Positions 21,513 to 32,075 of a stretch of DNA of 64,000 bases are shown here, in pieces (the stretch's first letter is position 1; every line of letters starts with the position of its first letter). The notes below the pieces were generated by a model. That model was not told the origin of the DNA, made no database searches, and worked only from the letters and a program-made list of their open reading frames with translations. The stretch comes from Sordariomycetes sp. S80-01Y. Lineage: Eukaryota; Ascomycota; Sordariomycetes. Position numbers and translations under genes: made by a program. The DNA is taken from the NCBI GenBank assembly GCA_037042185.1, contig JAXQJY010000029.1, forward strand, positions 1,860,001 to 1,924,000. The letters are read 5' to 3'.

Positions 21513-24500
21513 TGTTCCGTATGGTGTGGTCTTGGGCGTGCGACACGAGGCTAGAGGCGAAGGTTACAAGACCTAAGGTTGGATCGTGCAGCAAGGCGAT
21601 CGGCGCGATTCGGGAAGGGGGTCGGCCGGCAGATGGGGGGATAGTAGGCTAAGCTCCAGATACAGAAGTCGAAGAGTCGGGTCCACTATGGAAAGGTCAG
21701 TCGCAGGTGCAGGCTGATATAGGACGCCTGGGCGAGGTGGGAACGAGGCCGGCGCGGCCGCACCACAGCCTCGAGGCGTCGCAACGCGACAGAGGGAAAA
21801 GGGTGAAGCCTACCAGGCTGCTACGACCACCTCAGGGCCGCCACTGGTGGGTATTGAGGTCGAGGAAGCTAGGGAGGGGAACGGATCGTGACCGCGCGTA
21901 CCGCAGAAAAGCAGGCTGATGGATGGGGAGATTCTGGGGCGCGTCAAAGGCGAGGTGTCGATAGTGAGGTAATGCGGGTGGTGGGCGGCGGAGGATGCAA
22001 CCAACCAGGGTTCGAGTTGATGCCGGGTGTGGGAGGAGATGATTGTCGTCGGGTTCTGGAGCTAGTACACCGCAAAGGCCGAAGCGACTGTACTCGTATA
22101 GTAGTAGTTAGTAGGTAGGTGGTGGCAGAAGGCCAACTTCGAAGCAGGGAAGCGTCCAGTTCCGAAGACAAAGCGGGAGAAAGACGTGTGAGGTTGGAGA
22201 GAGTGATCCGTGCAGCGGGTACGTACCGTTTGACAAGGGACCACATGATTGGTGGCGTCGGGGCGGTCGCGCCTGGTGTGGGGTGGCACCTTCAAGCTTA
22301 GCTCTTCGGGCGCTTCAGGTTGCAGGTGGTCCTGGACCAGACCTCCAGTTGGAGGTGAGGTGCCCGTGGAGGTGCCCGCCTTGGTGGCGCTGGGGCTTCC
22401 GAGGCCTCGACACAGGCCATTTACTCCGTACCAACGTCGAGCCATGATGCAGCAGCTTGAGGGAGCGGCGGCAAAGGTGGCCGACTGTTGGACAGATTCG
22501 CAGATCAACGGGAATCATGCATGAACTCGAGAGGAGATATGCGCACCTTTGCAACCACTTGCGCATCTGCCAGGCCTGCCGCGACAGCCAGAGGCGCAGA
22601 GCAGCCCGTATGCGAGGCTAACAGGACATGGAGGGCAAGGCATCCAAGAGAATGCACAGCTGCGTTGCATCGAGGTGGGAACCTGGCGACAAGTCCTCTC
22701 GGAGCCCACGGAGTCGCTGCAGAGACGTGATGTCTACGAAAGGCGACCAAGGGCAGTCTGCTCAGCCTGCAGTCACTCCCAGGTGCCTCGTGGACAAGGC
22801 TGATGGATATCCAGGATGACCCATGACCCTCGATGGCAAGACAGGCTGGCGGCCGAGACAGCAGAAGTTGGATCGATGGCGCATCGTTGCGGACGGATCG
22901 CAGCGTTGACGGGCCTTGCGGGCTTGGGTGTCTTAGGTGCAGAGTCACGTTCGGCTTGGACGCCACCCCCCTTTACCGCGAAATGGAGGTGAGGGCAGGA
23001 TAAGGTGGGAAGCCCAAATGCGACCATCTTCATGGCAGCCCGGGCACCAAGTCAGGAGACGAAGCTGCCCCAGAGCAAAGGACAGATGATGATGGCAACG
23101 ATGATGATGATGACCTGCTACGGTATCCAGCAACAAATGACCTGTGTATTAATAGCTGCGGCGGCAGTAGTATAAAGGAGATAAGCCCCGCGATTCTTCC
23201 CCTAACCCACGAACCCTTTCGTCTTGATGCCTCCGCTGCTCTGAGATACTCCGTACTGCACTCGCTCGAATACGGCACCAGGCGCCATTGCCTGCCCTCG
23301 CTGACACCACCACTTCAAAGCACCGCTTGCGACCTCGACGATCAGCCACTTGCGATCAACAGCACGACTCACTCACCGCCATCCCAAGTCTCAGCGCATC
23401 GACACATTAGCGAACCGCAACCCGAGCCTATCTGCGACACCAGCCCCAGTAAACTTGGCCCCGTTGAGATTCAACAGACCAGACTCTATTGTTCTGCTCT
23501 GTTGTTCCCCAGAGATTCCAGACGGAAGCGGACATTCACGGCTTACATAAACCCTCACCGTCTCCCGCTGCTTCGCCTCGCTCGTCGCCTCGCCTCCATA
23601 TCTTGGGCCAAAACCGGGCGCTGCCTGTTCTCCGCCTACAATCATTGCTCGTCGTTGTCATCTCTCATCCCTCGCCTCTTGCGTCTCAACTTCTCTTGAA
23701 GCTGCCTCCCAGATTCGCGGCCAGCCGCATCGTCGTATTCGCCAATACTACAGGATCCCACTGGGTCTTAAACGCAGCATTCCTGCCAGCCGCGCATCCC
23801 GGGCACTGCTCAGACCGACCACTCCTCTCCTATAGGTGGCCTGGACGCTTGGACTGTGTGACCTCAGCTCGGCGAGAATCGATCTGTCGTATCTCCCAGC
23901 GCAGCGTGTGACGAAGAGAGTCAAATCCAGACAAGGTGAGTCGTTTCGTTACGCTGGTGTCCTTCCTGTCCTTGTCTCCAACGTCCGAATATCTGGGCGC
24001 CGTCTATTTGCGGCAAGGTGCATGAGTGTGCATACACCACACTCGACAGTACAGTCCTTCTCCTCCCATTAGATGAGGGAGACAGGACTTGGTCGAGTGT
24101 CAGTGCTCGTACACGCCAAAAGCCCCGCAGATCTTATTCGCTCGTCTGGCCAGATAGACGTCTTGGTCTTGGCTTCAGCTCTGGTTCCAACTGTCGTTGG
24201 GAATACTAATACTAACGCCATCCCAGATCCACTTCACATCGCCATCCGCCCTCTTCAGCTTTCTTGTGCGCACTTAGCAGCGGTCCCTCCCTTACTACAA
24301 ACCCCCTATTACCTTAGCAGCAATCGACCAATTTGCCATCAAGCCTTGTACCGTCAAGGACCAACAGGTTTTCGCTCAGGCTTCACTCCCAAACTCCATC
24401 AGCGATTCCCAGACTGGCTGGAATTTGGAGCCCCATATCCACACCGACTCGGACGCCAACACCGACACCAGGGCAGCTTGATTGAACCCCGACCCCTCCA

Positions 24501-24947
24501 CTCCGACGTCGCATCCACCGCTGGTTCTATTCTCCATCATCGTCACCGGCATCACTATCAACACATCGTCAATATCGAATCCTCTTGGTTTCATGGCCCT
24601 CGAGTAAGTCGACAACCTATTACGCACATTAGCCGCGCTACAGGTCAGTCTTGCCACGTCCCCTCCCCGACTTCCCCTCGGCTGCACCCATTCAGAGACG
24701 GACGGCGGCGCTCTCGTGCCGGGTCAAGATAAACCATCGCCATTTCTTCCGCTCGCATCCGTCGCCGTACTCCATCGCCGTCGCCGAAGTAGTTGCTGAT
24801 CTGTCATTGCAGTCATCGAATATCAAGTGGACCGCGGACCGCTGTACGCTCCCGCGACGCCTCATAGGCAACCGCCTTGACACATCGTCCCACACCCGAC
24901 ATCCGACATCCCACACAACCAAGGTTTGCAACGGCCTTACCTTCACA
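21513..24947. other. intergenic between SFT2 and the bHLH gene, with a long bHLH leader
   Basis: No protein gene is recognisable. The left half is the SFT2 upstream region. The right half looks like promoter plus long 5' leader of the bHLH gene: a TATA-like AGTATAAAGG near 23167, then pyrimidine-rich sequence. A probable leader intron spans 23936-24226 (donor GTGAGT, branch ACTAAC, acceptor CCCAG, 291 bases). A second candidate donor GTAAGT sits at 24604. Many short upstream frames are present. Confidence 0.5.
23936..24226 (+). other. probable 5'-leader intron of the bHLH gene
   Basis: A GTGAGT donor after AAG is matched 291 bases on by ACTAACGCCATCCCAG, a near-ideal fungal branch site and acceptor. 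No coding frame spans it, so it would be an untranslated-region intron. Not confirmed by transcripts. Confidence 0.55.
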
Positions 24948-26510
24948 ATGGCCCATCAGGGAATGGGCGGCTTCGGCTCAAGCATGAGCGGTGGCAGTAT
25001 CGACCCGAATGCTCTCAGCATGGGAGGAGGTGGCTTTAATCAGAACTTCAATGGCAATGGTAGCTACCCGAACCTCCCGCACAACCCGAGCATCATCCCT
25101 AACCCTTTCGCAGGTGGCGCCGTCCTTGATGACGACGATCTCCTCGATGGCCTGCAAGAAAACAATGCCCACGGCATGAGTGGGAACCAAGATTTCTCAG
25201 GAATGAACATGGGCTTCAGTCACGACTACCAAGACTACCGGCACAACTCTGGCCTGCGACTCGATCCCAACCACGTTAAGGGTTACTCGAGCACACCCGA
25301 CGGCGACCCTGTCCCCAGTCCCTACACGACCGGCTTCAATCAGTCAAACTTCCGTCAGCAGATGCAGAACATGCGCTCGCCAATGGCCTATTCAGCCGAC
25401 CTGAATGGCGCCGATCAAAACTACCTGAATGCTCGCGCCCGCGCCAACATGTCTCAGCAAATGCAACGCAAGCCTTCGAACAGCGCACAGAGCCCCATGA
25501 CGCCAAAGACGAGCGCAATGCACGGCATGTCCCTCGGATCGAACGACTCCCCCAGCTTCGGTCCTCAGTCTATTCGCACGGTCGGCTCGCACGAAAAATC
25601 GCCCTCCACGCAATGGCTCCAGACGCCCAACGGCAGCTACCCTGCTTCGTACAACTCCGGCTTTGCTTCACCATTGCAAGGAACTATGGTGCCACCTATT
25701 GAGGAAGTCATGGTCAAGGGTGGAACGTCGATGCCGGCCAAGCTGGGCATGAACCAGTCCAACAATCAACCCGTCTCTTCACAGGAAGCAAAGCGCAAGC
25801 GTCGGAGAGAGTCTCATAACCTTGTTGAGCGTCGGCGACGTGACAACATCAATGAGCGGATCCAGGATCTTAGCAAGTTGGTGCCTGCTCATCGGCTAGA
25901 AGACGACAAGATCCGGAAGCTCATCCAGAATGGAACACCACTCTCGCCCTCCCTCACTGGTATCTCGAACCCTTCCTCGGCCACATCGGGTCTTGCTGGC
26001 CCTGGCGCACGGAGAGCCCAAGGCACTAGCGCTGGCAACATCACCACTGGTTTGCCTGTTGAGGATAAGGACAAGGGGCCTAACAAGGGTGACATCCTGA
26101 ACGGAGCCGTCAGCTGGACCAGGGACCTCATGTGGATGCTCCATCTGAAGCTCCAGCAGCAGGAGGAGCTCATGAACACCCTCAACGAGCTGGGCCATCC
26201 TTTCCCGTTCGAGACTACCGACGATGAGCGCCGTATGCAGTCAGAGCTGCTCGAGGCCATGGCCAGGAACGATGTCAGCAACTTAACGTACACCAGAACC
26301 AACGGCACGGGACTCCGCGTCCCCAATTTCACCGACTACCGCGGATCCGCGACATCAGGTGTCCCTCCCGCCAACCTTGACTCGGTCGGCATCACGCCGC
26401 CAGCCAATGGTGACTCGGCCATCGTCGATGACCTCAATGACCAAGACTTCTGGCACGTGGACAACAACAACTTCAAGGAAGAGGATGACTATGGCATGGA
26501 TCTCAACTAG
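24948..26510 (+). CDS. bHLH transcription factor, class B E-box type
   Basis: A 520-aa nuclear regulator. The N-terminal 280 residues are Gly/Asn/Ser/Gln-rich and disordered. The basic region at residues 282-300 (KRKRRRESHNLVERRRRDNI) has His290, Glu294 and Arg298 in the 5-9-13 arrangement known for CACGTG binding. Helix 1 is NINERIQDLSKLVP; helix 2 starts near residue 379 (KGDILNGAVSWTRDLMWMLH) and runs into a Gln/Glu-rich coiled coil (LKLQQQEELMNTLNELG). The loop is about 65 residues, far longer than the usual 6-20, and is predicted disordered. The C-terminus is acidic (DDLNDQDFWHVDNNNFKEED). I chose the ATG in CACAATGGC because the protein starts in a typical way there, but the frame stays open about 300 bases upstream. 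It resembles fungal HLH factors of the Sah-2/GlcD-gamma type; the precise orthologue is unsure. Confidence 0.88.
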   Translation: MAHQGMGGFGSSMSGGSIDPNALSMGGGGFNQNFNGNGSYPNLPHNPSIIPNPFAGGAVLDDDDLLDGLQENNAHGMSGNQDFSGMNMGFSHDYQDYRHNSGLRLDPNHVKGYSSTPDGDPVPSPYTTGFNQSNFRQQMQNMRSPMAYSADLNGADQNYLNARARANMSQQMQRKPSNSAQSPMTPKTSAMHGMSLGSNDSPSFGPQSIRTVGSHEKSPSTQWLQTPNGSYPASYNSGFASPLQGTMVPPIEEVMVKGGTSMPAKLGMNQSNNQPVSSQEAKRKRRRESHNLVERRRRDNINERIQDLSKLVPAHRLEDDKIRKLIQNGTPLSPSLTGISNPSSATSGLAGPGARRAQGTSAGNITTGLPVEDKDKGPNKGDILNGAVSWTRDLMWMLHLKLQQQEELMNTLNELGHPFPFETTDDERRMQSELLEAMARNDVSNLTYTRTNGTGLRVPNFTDYRGSATSGVPPANLDSVGITPPANGDSAIVDDLNDQDFWHVDNNNFKEEDDYGMDLN

Positions 26511-27156
26511 GACACGGCGTCCTATGCCCTTAGTCCACCCACTCATCACTTCTTCAGTTCCAGCTATTAATTGGTCTTGGTCCTTTCTCAGTCCCCATCT
26601 ACCGCTTTCCGTCATTGCTTAGCCTGCTACACTTGGGCTTTTGATCTTGATATTCCGGCGTTTGAGGAGGGTCAGCAGCGACCCGGCGGGGTTACGAGGC
26701 TCGACAACGGCGGGCATTTGCATGGCAACCGGATTTATACAGGTCATACACAGCGCTCTTCCGCTCTCAGTTTGCTTATCATCCCCCCCAACTATTACCC
26801 CTTTCCTTTGCGATACCTCGAGACTCTTAGGGGATAGGGCCTCCGTTTCCTTGTCTACATTTTATACATCTCTTTCACGTATTGCGTTTGTTGGTCGAGG
26901 ATGGCTCGGATAGTGCAACGAGGGATTCAGGAGTTTGATTACATTTTGCTCTTTGGTGGATACTTGGTCTGCTGGTTTCAGGCATTTGTCGCATGGTTTT
27001 TCGGGTCTATTGCATGCACTGGGGCACCCTTACGGTGCTAGCTATCTCCTTGGCACAATACCACTTTCATCTTCATATCCTCTTCCCGCACTAACGTGGT
27101 GAACACGGCTGCTATCTATTGTAATATATGAAACCCACCCAAGTAGATCCGACACA
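26511..27156. other. convergent 3' region of the bHLH gene and NPR3
   Basis: No gene is seen. T-rich stretches consistent with 3' untranslated regions of the two converging genes. Confidence 0.6.
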
Positions 27157-29325
27157 CTACCAATGTCGAGTGCACATTAGGAACTCAGTCATGCTGGTCA
27201 ACAAACCCCAAGCCTCCTTCCTCTTCATCTCCTCCTGCAATGCCACCCTCTCCAGCGCGCACCGTCCATCGAAGTATTTGCTGAACCTTTTCCACGCGGC
27301 CCTCACCTTGTCATCCTTCATCCTCTTTGCTATGGCGTTCAGGTACTTGGCTTCCTTCCCGGTGGCTTTCTTGGCGTCGAGGATGATGTGTGGCGTGTAC
27401 CCCTTCAGGTACGCCGCGTCGTTGAGCGAGGGGTGCGCGGTGGCAAGCGGTGGTGTCCGGCGGGAATGGGCGATTTTTCTTTCGGTGGCCTGAGATCGTG
27501 CTTTTGTGGCTAGGCGGTCAAGACGCGCTGCTTCAGCTGTCGCCTCCGTAGTCTTCGTCGCGGGAGCGGGCGCATCCGAGCTCCCAACGGGCGGTGCCTG
27601 CTCCGAGGCCGTCGTCGTAGTCGGGCTAACCAGCCCGTCTTCTTCCTCGATTGTCGGCGTAGAAGTACTCTGCTGATCAGTGGCGAGCTCCTCTGCCTCC
27701 ATCTCGTAGTCAACCTCGTACAGTATCTCCGGCCAGACAACGACGTACGCAAACGTGCACAGCTGCGTCACCCATCCTCTGCGCATCAGCCACGCCAACA
27801 TGAGCAGATAGCCCGGCCTGTGAGCTTTACTCGGGCAAAAGTGCTTGTACGGCCTAGGTGACTGACTCAGCTCTCCCAGAAAGTTGGGCAGGGGTGGTGC
27901 GACGGGGAAGAGACGCTGCCACTCGAGCGAGTCCTGGGGGAGGCGCCGGGGGTCGCAGTTGGGCGAGACAATGTAGATGTCCCTTGCGTGAAGGGGCGGG
28001 ATGGCGATTGCGCGCCGCCAGTAGATGAAGTGCTGGGCGTACTTGCGAACTTGGGACAGAGTCAGGACGTTGGATTGGGCGACTTGGTGGAACGTCATCG
28101 TCGGTTTGCTGAGACGGACGAATTCAACCATTGATACGGTCGTGGGATCTGGGTCCGCCTGGAGCTCAGCGATGATTTTTTTCTCGTCGTCCATCAACAG
28201 CAAGGCAAAGTTACGGTCCAAGAACCCCGGCTCCTCGAGGGTGTCTTGGCTTAAAAAGGCGTTGGCAGTCGTTAGCCAAAGGCCGCGGCTGGATTCTGCG
28301 TCTGTGTCTGGCGGGAGGTCGGCAATGTAAAAGGGCACTGGTATTTGGAAGGATGGCGTCAGGACACCGAGGACTGTCTCGAGGTGGAGGGCAGCGATCT
28401 TGTTCTGGGAGACAGCATTATAGATGTCTGCCATTGATGAGGCCAGTGAGGAGGTCTGCAGAATCTCTTTCCACAGGGTGGTCATCTTTTTCTCTGCTTC
28501 TCGTCAGGCACTTTCGAAGCAACGGCTAGACCAGCAAGACATACGTTCTTCCCGAGCTTTGTCCTTCAGCGCCAGGATTCTCTTAGACTCCTTCCAAACG
28601 AAGTCACTCTGCTGCTGACTGTACTTGTAGGCCTTGTTTGCCTTCCTCACAATGTTGTGATACAGCGAGTCGATGAGCTCCTTAGACTCGAAAGTTTTGG
28701 GGTTGAGGATGAAGACCAGGTTGAACATTGTCATCGAACTTCTCTTTTCCTCGTCCTCCTCTTTTTTGCCATCCTTGTCCTTCCCATCGGGCGCCTTGCC
28801 GGCCGAGCTCTCAGCTTCGTTGTTTGCGCTCTCTTGGGAAGCATCCATCACCACCGTGGAGGCTTTGTCCTTGTCCTTTCCCTTGTTTGCTTTCTTCTGC
28901 TTCTTCCACTTACCATTCTCAGGGACGTGGATGGGGTACGAAATGCAGTACAAGGGATCCAGACTAAGCTGGAACAGCCTCTTGTGGTAGCATCTGGCCG
29001 GCGTCAGGATGCCTGCGAGATCTCTTGCTGGGAACCCGACGACGTGCTCCCAAGGCACGATCTGCGCGCCCGAGTCTGTCAAGACATGATCGTCCCGATC
29101 CCAGATGCTGCGAAGCTCGTCACCCCTGATGCCCGAGTCATGGTGGCTTGCCGGCTGACTCAAACGCTCAAGCAAGATATCCTCCAGATCGGTGCCATCG
29201 TTGGGCGTAGTCTTGTTATGGACTCTGGCAGGATAGTGGAAGACGAAAGCCGGACCGTCGCGGGAGCGATTGATGACCAGGGCGAGGGCGAGGAAGTTGT
29301 CACTGTTGACGCATGGTATCGCCAT
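27157..29325 (-). CDS. npr3: nitrogen permease regulator 3 (SEACIT/GATOR1 subunit)
   Basis: Subunit of the Npr2-Npr3-Iml1 complex at the vacuole, the GTPase-activating complex that switches off TORC1 on amino-acid or nitrogen shortage. Exons 28545-29325 and 27157-28493 are joined across a 51-base intron (donor GTATGT, branch CTGAC, acceptor GCAG), giving 705 aa. The N-terminus has the family start (LALALVINRSRDGPAFVFHY). The Npr3-specific core follows: VVGFPARDLAGILTP, FNLVFILNP, SSLASSMADIYNAVSQNKIA and FHQVAQSNVLTLSQVRKYAQ. Late motifs are LFPVAPPLPNFLGELS and YLLMLAWLMRRGWVTQL. A charged low-complexity insert (KKANKGKDKDK... KEEDEEKRS) and a Thr/Ala-rich one interrupt the domain, as in other fungi. 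It is divergent from ethanolamine kinase. Confidence 0.95.
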
Positions 29326-30657
29326 TATCAGCTCATTCTCGACCAGCGCTCTCTCGGCCCAGCGACAGCTAAAGAGGCTGGCAAGGCTGGACGCGGATTC
29401 GGCTTCTGCTGTTGGGTGAGGTCAATCGGTGAGCTCATTGCTGAGCATCTAAGCTGGCCCGGACAGCCACATGTGGCTAATCAACATGGTGGCTGATGAC
29501 CGAGAGCTTGACGCCCCGCTTTTATGGCTTTTGTGCCGCCCGGTCGCCGCTTCCCAGGGTGCGGGGTCCTTTTGCCTGCCCCTCACTGGCAGTCGGCACA
29601 AGCAGGACCCCTCGCCTCCTCGCCTCTCGCCAGGCGTAATTAGTGTCCCTGACGACCATTCCGAAACGATCCACGAGTCAGTACTCAGTGGCGCTCCGGC
29701 TTAGAAAAGTCGCCGAGCCAGGAACAGCCCAACTCAATTTGTGCCCAAGAGCAAGTCAGGGCTCCAGCACGAGCGACGACTAGGAAAAGCGATCCGGACC
29801 GGTTGGCAAACTCCACCGCGGCGACGGTCGTATGCATGAACCTGAGGAGGGCGAATGCAATAATAGCCGCTAGGCAGTTGACGGTCTGCTCTTGTCGCCC
29901 CAAATTTTGCTTTGTCTCCGAGGCCTCATTTGCTGGGTTATTGGGGCTTTTGCCTCGGGGGGCGAATTTTGGTACAGCACGAGACGCCCAGACGCCAGTC
30001 GAGGGACTTGGGTGACAGAATAAACGGAGCAGGGTCTGCGGTGGTTGCTCCAACGATGGCGCTTGTCTTTTTTGGGAGGTTGTCGAAGCAGAGCAATGGA
30101 TCACCTGTCCCCTTCTTCACATGATTGTGGAATCTGCGTCACTGAATCACGTCCTACAGTCACGGTCACAGTCCAGTCCAGCCCAGCCCAGTCACAGCAG
30201 CCAGGCCTGCCAGGCTAGTTCTCTCTGCTCTGTAGCTTGCGAGGACCCTCGCTACCAATTTCCCGTCTCCTCTTCCACCTCACTCATCCAATTGGTCAAC
30301 CTCGCTCCCGCCAGTGCTACTGACGAAAACACCTCGTCCTCACGCTTCTCATTTCAAGTCTTCTCTCTCACACACCTCAATCGGCAATAGATCACACGAG
30401 CTCTCGCTTCTCGCAGTACAGGATCGTCCAGTATCAATTGCAACCAGCTCGAGAGGACACCGGGAGCCGAAATTGGATCGTCCCGGCTTTTTCTACTTAC
30501 CTGCCGCTAGCCTTTATCGATACCGCACGATAGCGACGCGTGGTGATTGCGCCCCCCTTTGTCAAGCAACGCACCGCAATGAACGGCGTCTACTGAAGAC
30601 GACGCCTCAACTTCCTCCAAGCCTCAGCGACGACTGCCTGACGATACTTGTAACAAG
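29326..30657. promoter_or_regulatory. divergent upstream region of NPR3 and ethanolamine kinase
   Basis: A 1.3-kb stretch between two divergent start codons. No coding region is seen. The right half is pyrimidine-rich with short CAGTC/CAGCC direct repeats near 30160-30200, consistent with a long leader for the kinase gene. Confidence 0.5.
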
Positions 30658-32075
30658 ATGTCGCCAGCAGCTACCCACCATGATCTCGGCAACGTCCGCT
30701 TCATCCCCCTCACATACACCTCCAACGATTCCCACGCCTCAGCCCTCCATATCATCCAAACTCTCCTCCCCGACTGGACCACGCCCGACAGCAACATCGA
30801 CTTCATTCGCTTCACAGATGGCATCACCAACACACTTCTCAAGGCAGTGAATCGCCGTCCGGGCCTCACAAAGGAGCAGGTCGACAAACACGCTGTCTTG
30901 CTGAGAGCATACGGCAGCGGGACGGCTATATTGATCGACAGGGAGAGGGAGGTGGCAAACCATGAGCTTCTAATGCGGAATGGCCTCGCGCCGGAGCTGT
31001 TGGCCAGGTTCGAGAATGGCATGCTTTATCGATATGTCCCGGGGACGCCTTGCACGGCGCAGGACTTGTGTCGGCCGGTGATTCTGAAGGCTGTGGCGGG
31101 CATGTTGGCTGAGTGGCATGCTAGAGTTCCTTGCCTGACAGGAAGCTCGCCAACTAGCAGGAGTCGAAACGGAAATGCCAATGGCGAGACCAACGGCAAC
31201 GGGGTTAGCAACGGTAATGCAAAGGGCAGCGGCACTGGAAGAAGGGCCAGACACGACAGTTTAGCTCATCTTGACCCCGAAACTCAAGATGCAATTGAGC
31301 ATGCCGCCCCGGGAAAGCCCTACCCCAACCTATGGACGACTATGCAGAAGTGGATCTTGGCCCTGCCGACGAACACCGACAAGGAGCGCTCAAGACAGGC
31401 TCTGTTGCAAAAGGAGATGAAGGAAATTGTCGCGAAGCTGAGCTCTCGACCTGGACTAGGGGACAACGGGGTAAGCATATCTTGTCTCACCGCACTTCTC
31501 ACACCTCGTCCTTCCTACTGAGCTTCATTCACTCGTCGGCATGTGAGACAGCGCTGACGATTATCTAGCTCGTTTTCGCGCACTGCGACCTGCTCTGCGC
31601 CAACGTCATCATGTCGCGCACCGATGATCACCCTTCGACGACGGTAAGCTTCATCGACTACGAGTACGCCACACCCTCGCCCGCGGCCTTCGACTTAGCG
31701 AATCACTTCGCCGAATGGGCAGGATACGATTGCGACTACTCAGCCGTGCCCACCGTCTCTCAACGACGGGCCTTCATCCACGAATATGTCCGCGTGTATG
31801 CCAACCTCAACCCTTCAGGTCTAGAGCACGACCTGCAGACGGAAGAGGACAGGTTGATGGCCGAGGTAGATGTGTTCAGGGGCGTACCTGGCTTTTATTG
31901 GGGGATCTGGGCTAGCATCCAAGCAATGATTTCTGACATCGACTTTGACTACGCGACGTACTCAGAGTCGAGGCTTGGAGAGTACTGGGCGTTCAAGGCC
32001 GAAGAAGATGGGAGCCGAGCGAAGGAGGGACGGGAGATGCCACTGCGTGAGAAGACGTGGTCTTCTGCTGAATGA
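30658..32075 (+). CDS. ethanolamine kinase (choline/ethanolamine kinase family)
   Basis: Phosphorylates ethanolamine with ATP, the first step of the CDP-ethanolamine (Kennedy) route to phosphatidylethanolamine in the cytosol. Exons 30658-31470 and 31569-32075 (98-base intron, donor GTAAGC, branch GCTGAC, acceptor TAG) give 439 aa. The nucleotide region has FTDGITNTLLKAV and LLRAYGSGTAILIDRERE, then LAPELLARFENGMLYRYVPG. The catalytic motifs are HCDLLCANVI (Asp278, Asn283) and FIDYEYA (Asp301), followed by FDLANHFAEWAGYDCDY. These favour ethanolamine over choline kinase. A low-complexity Asn/Gly insert (NGNANGETNGNGVSNGNA) sits near residues 165-190, before the catalytic part. The start lies in AACAAGATGTC. 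Confidence 0.92.

Noticed and set aside
16126-24947. Old transposon or virus-like element filling the gene-poor interval
   Set aside because: No reverse transcriptase, transposase or capsid-like sequence, no terminal repeats and no AT-rich RIP signature were visible.
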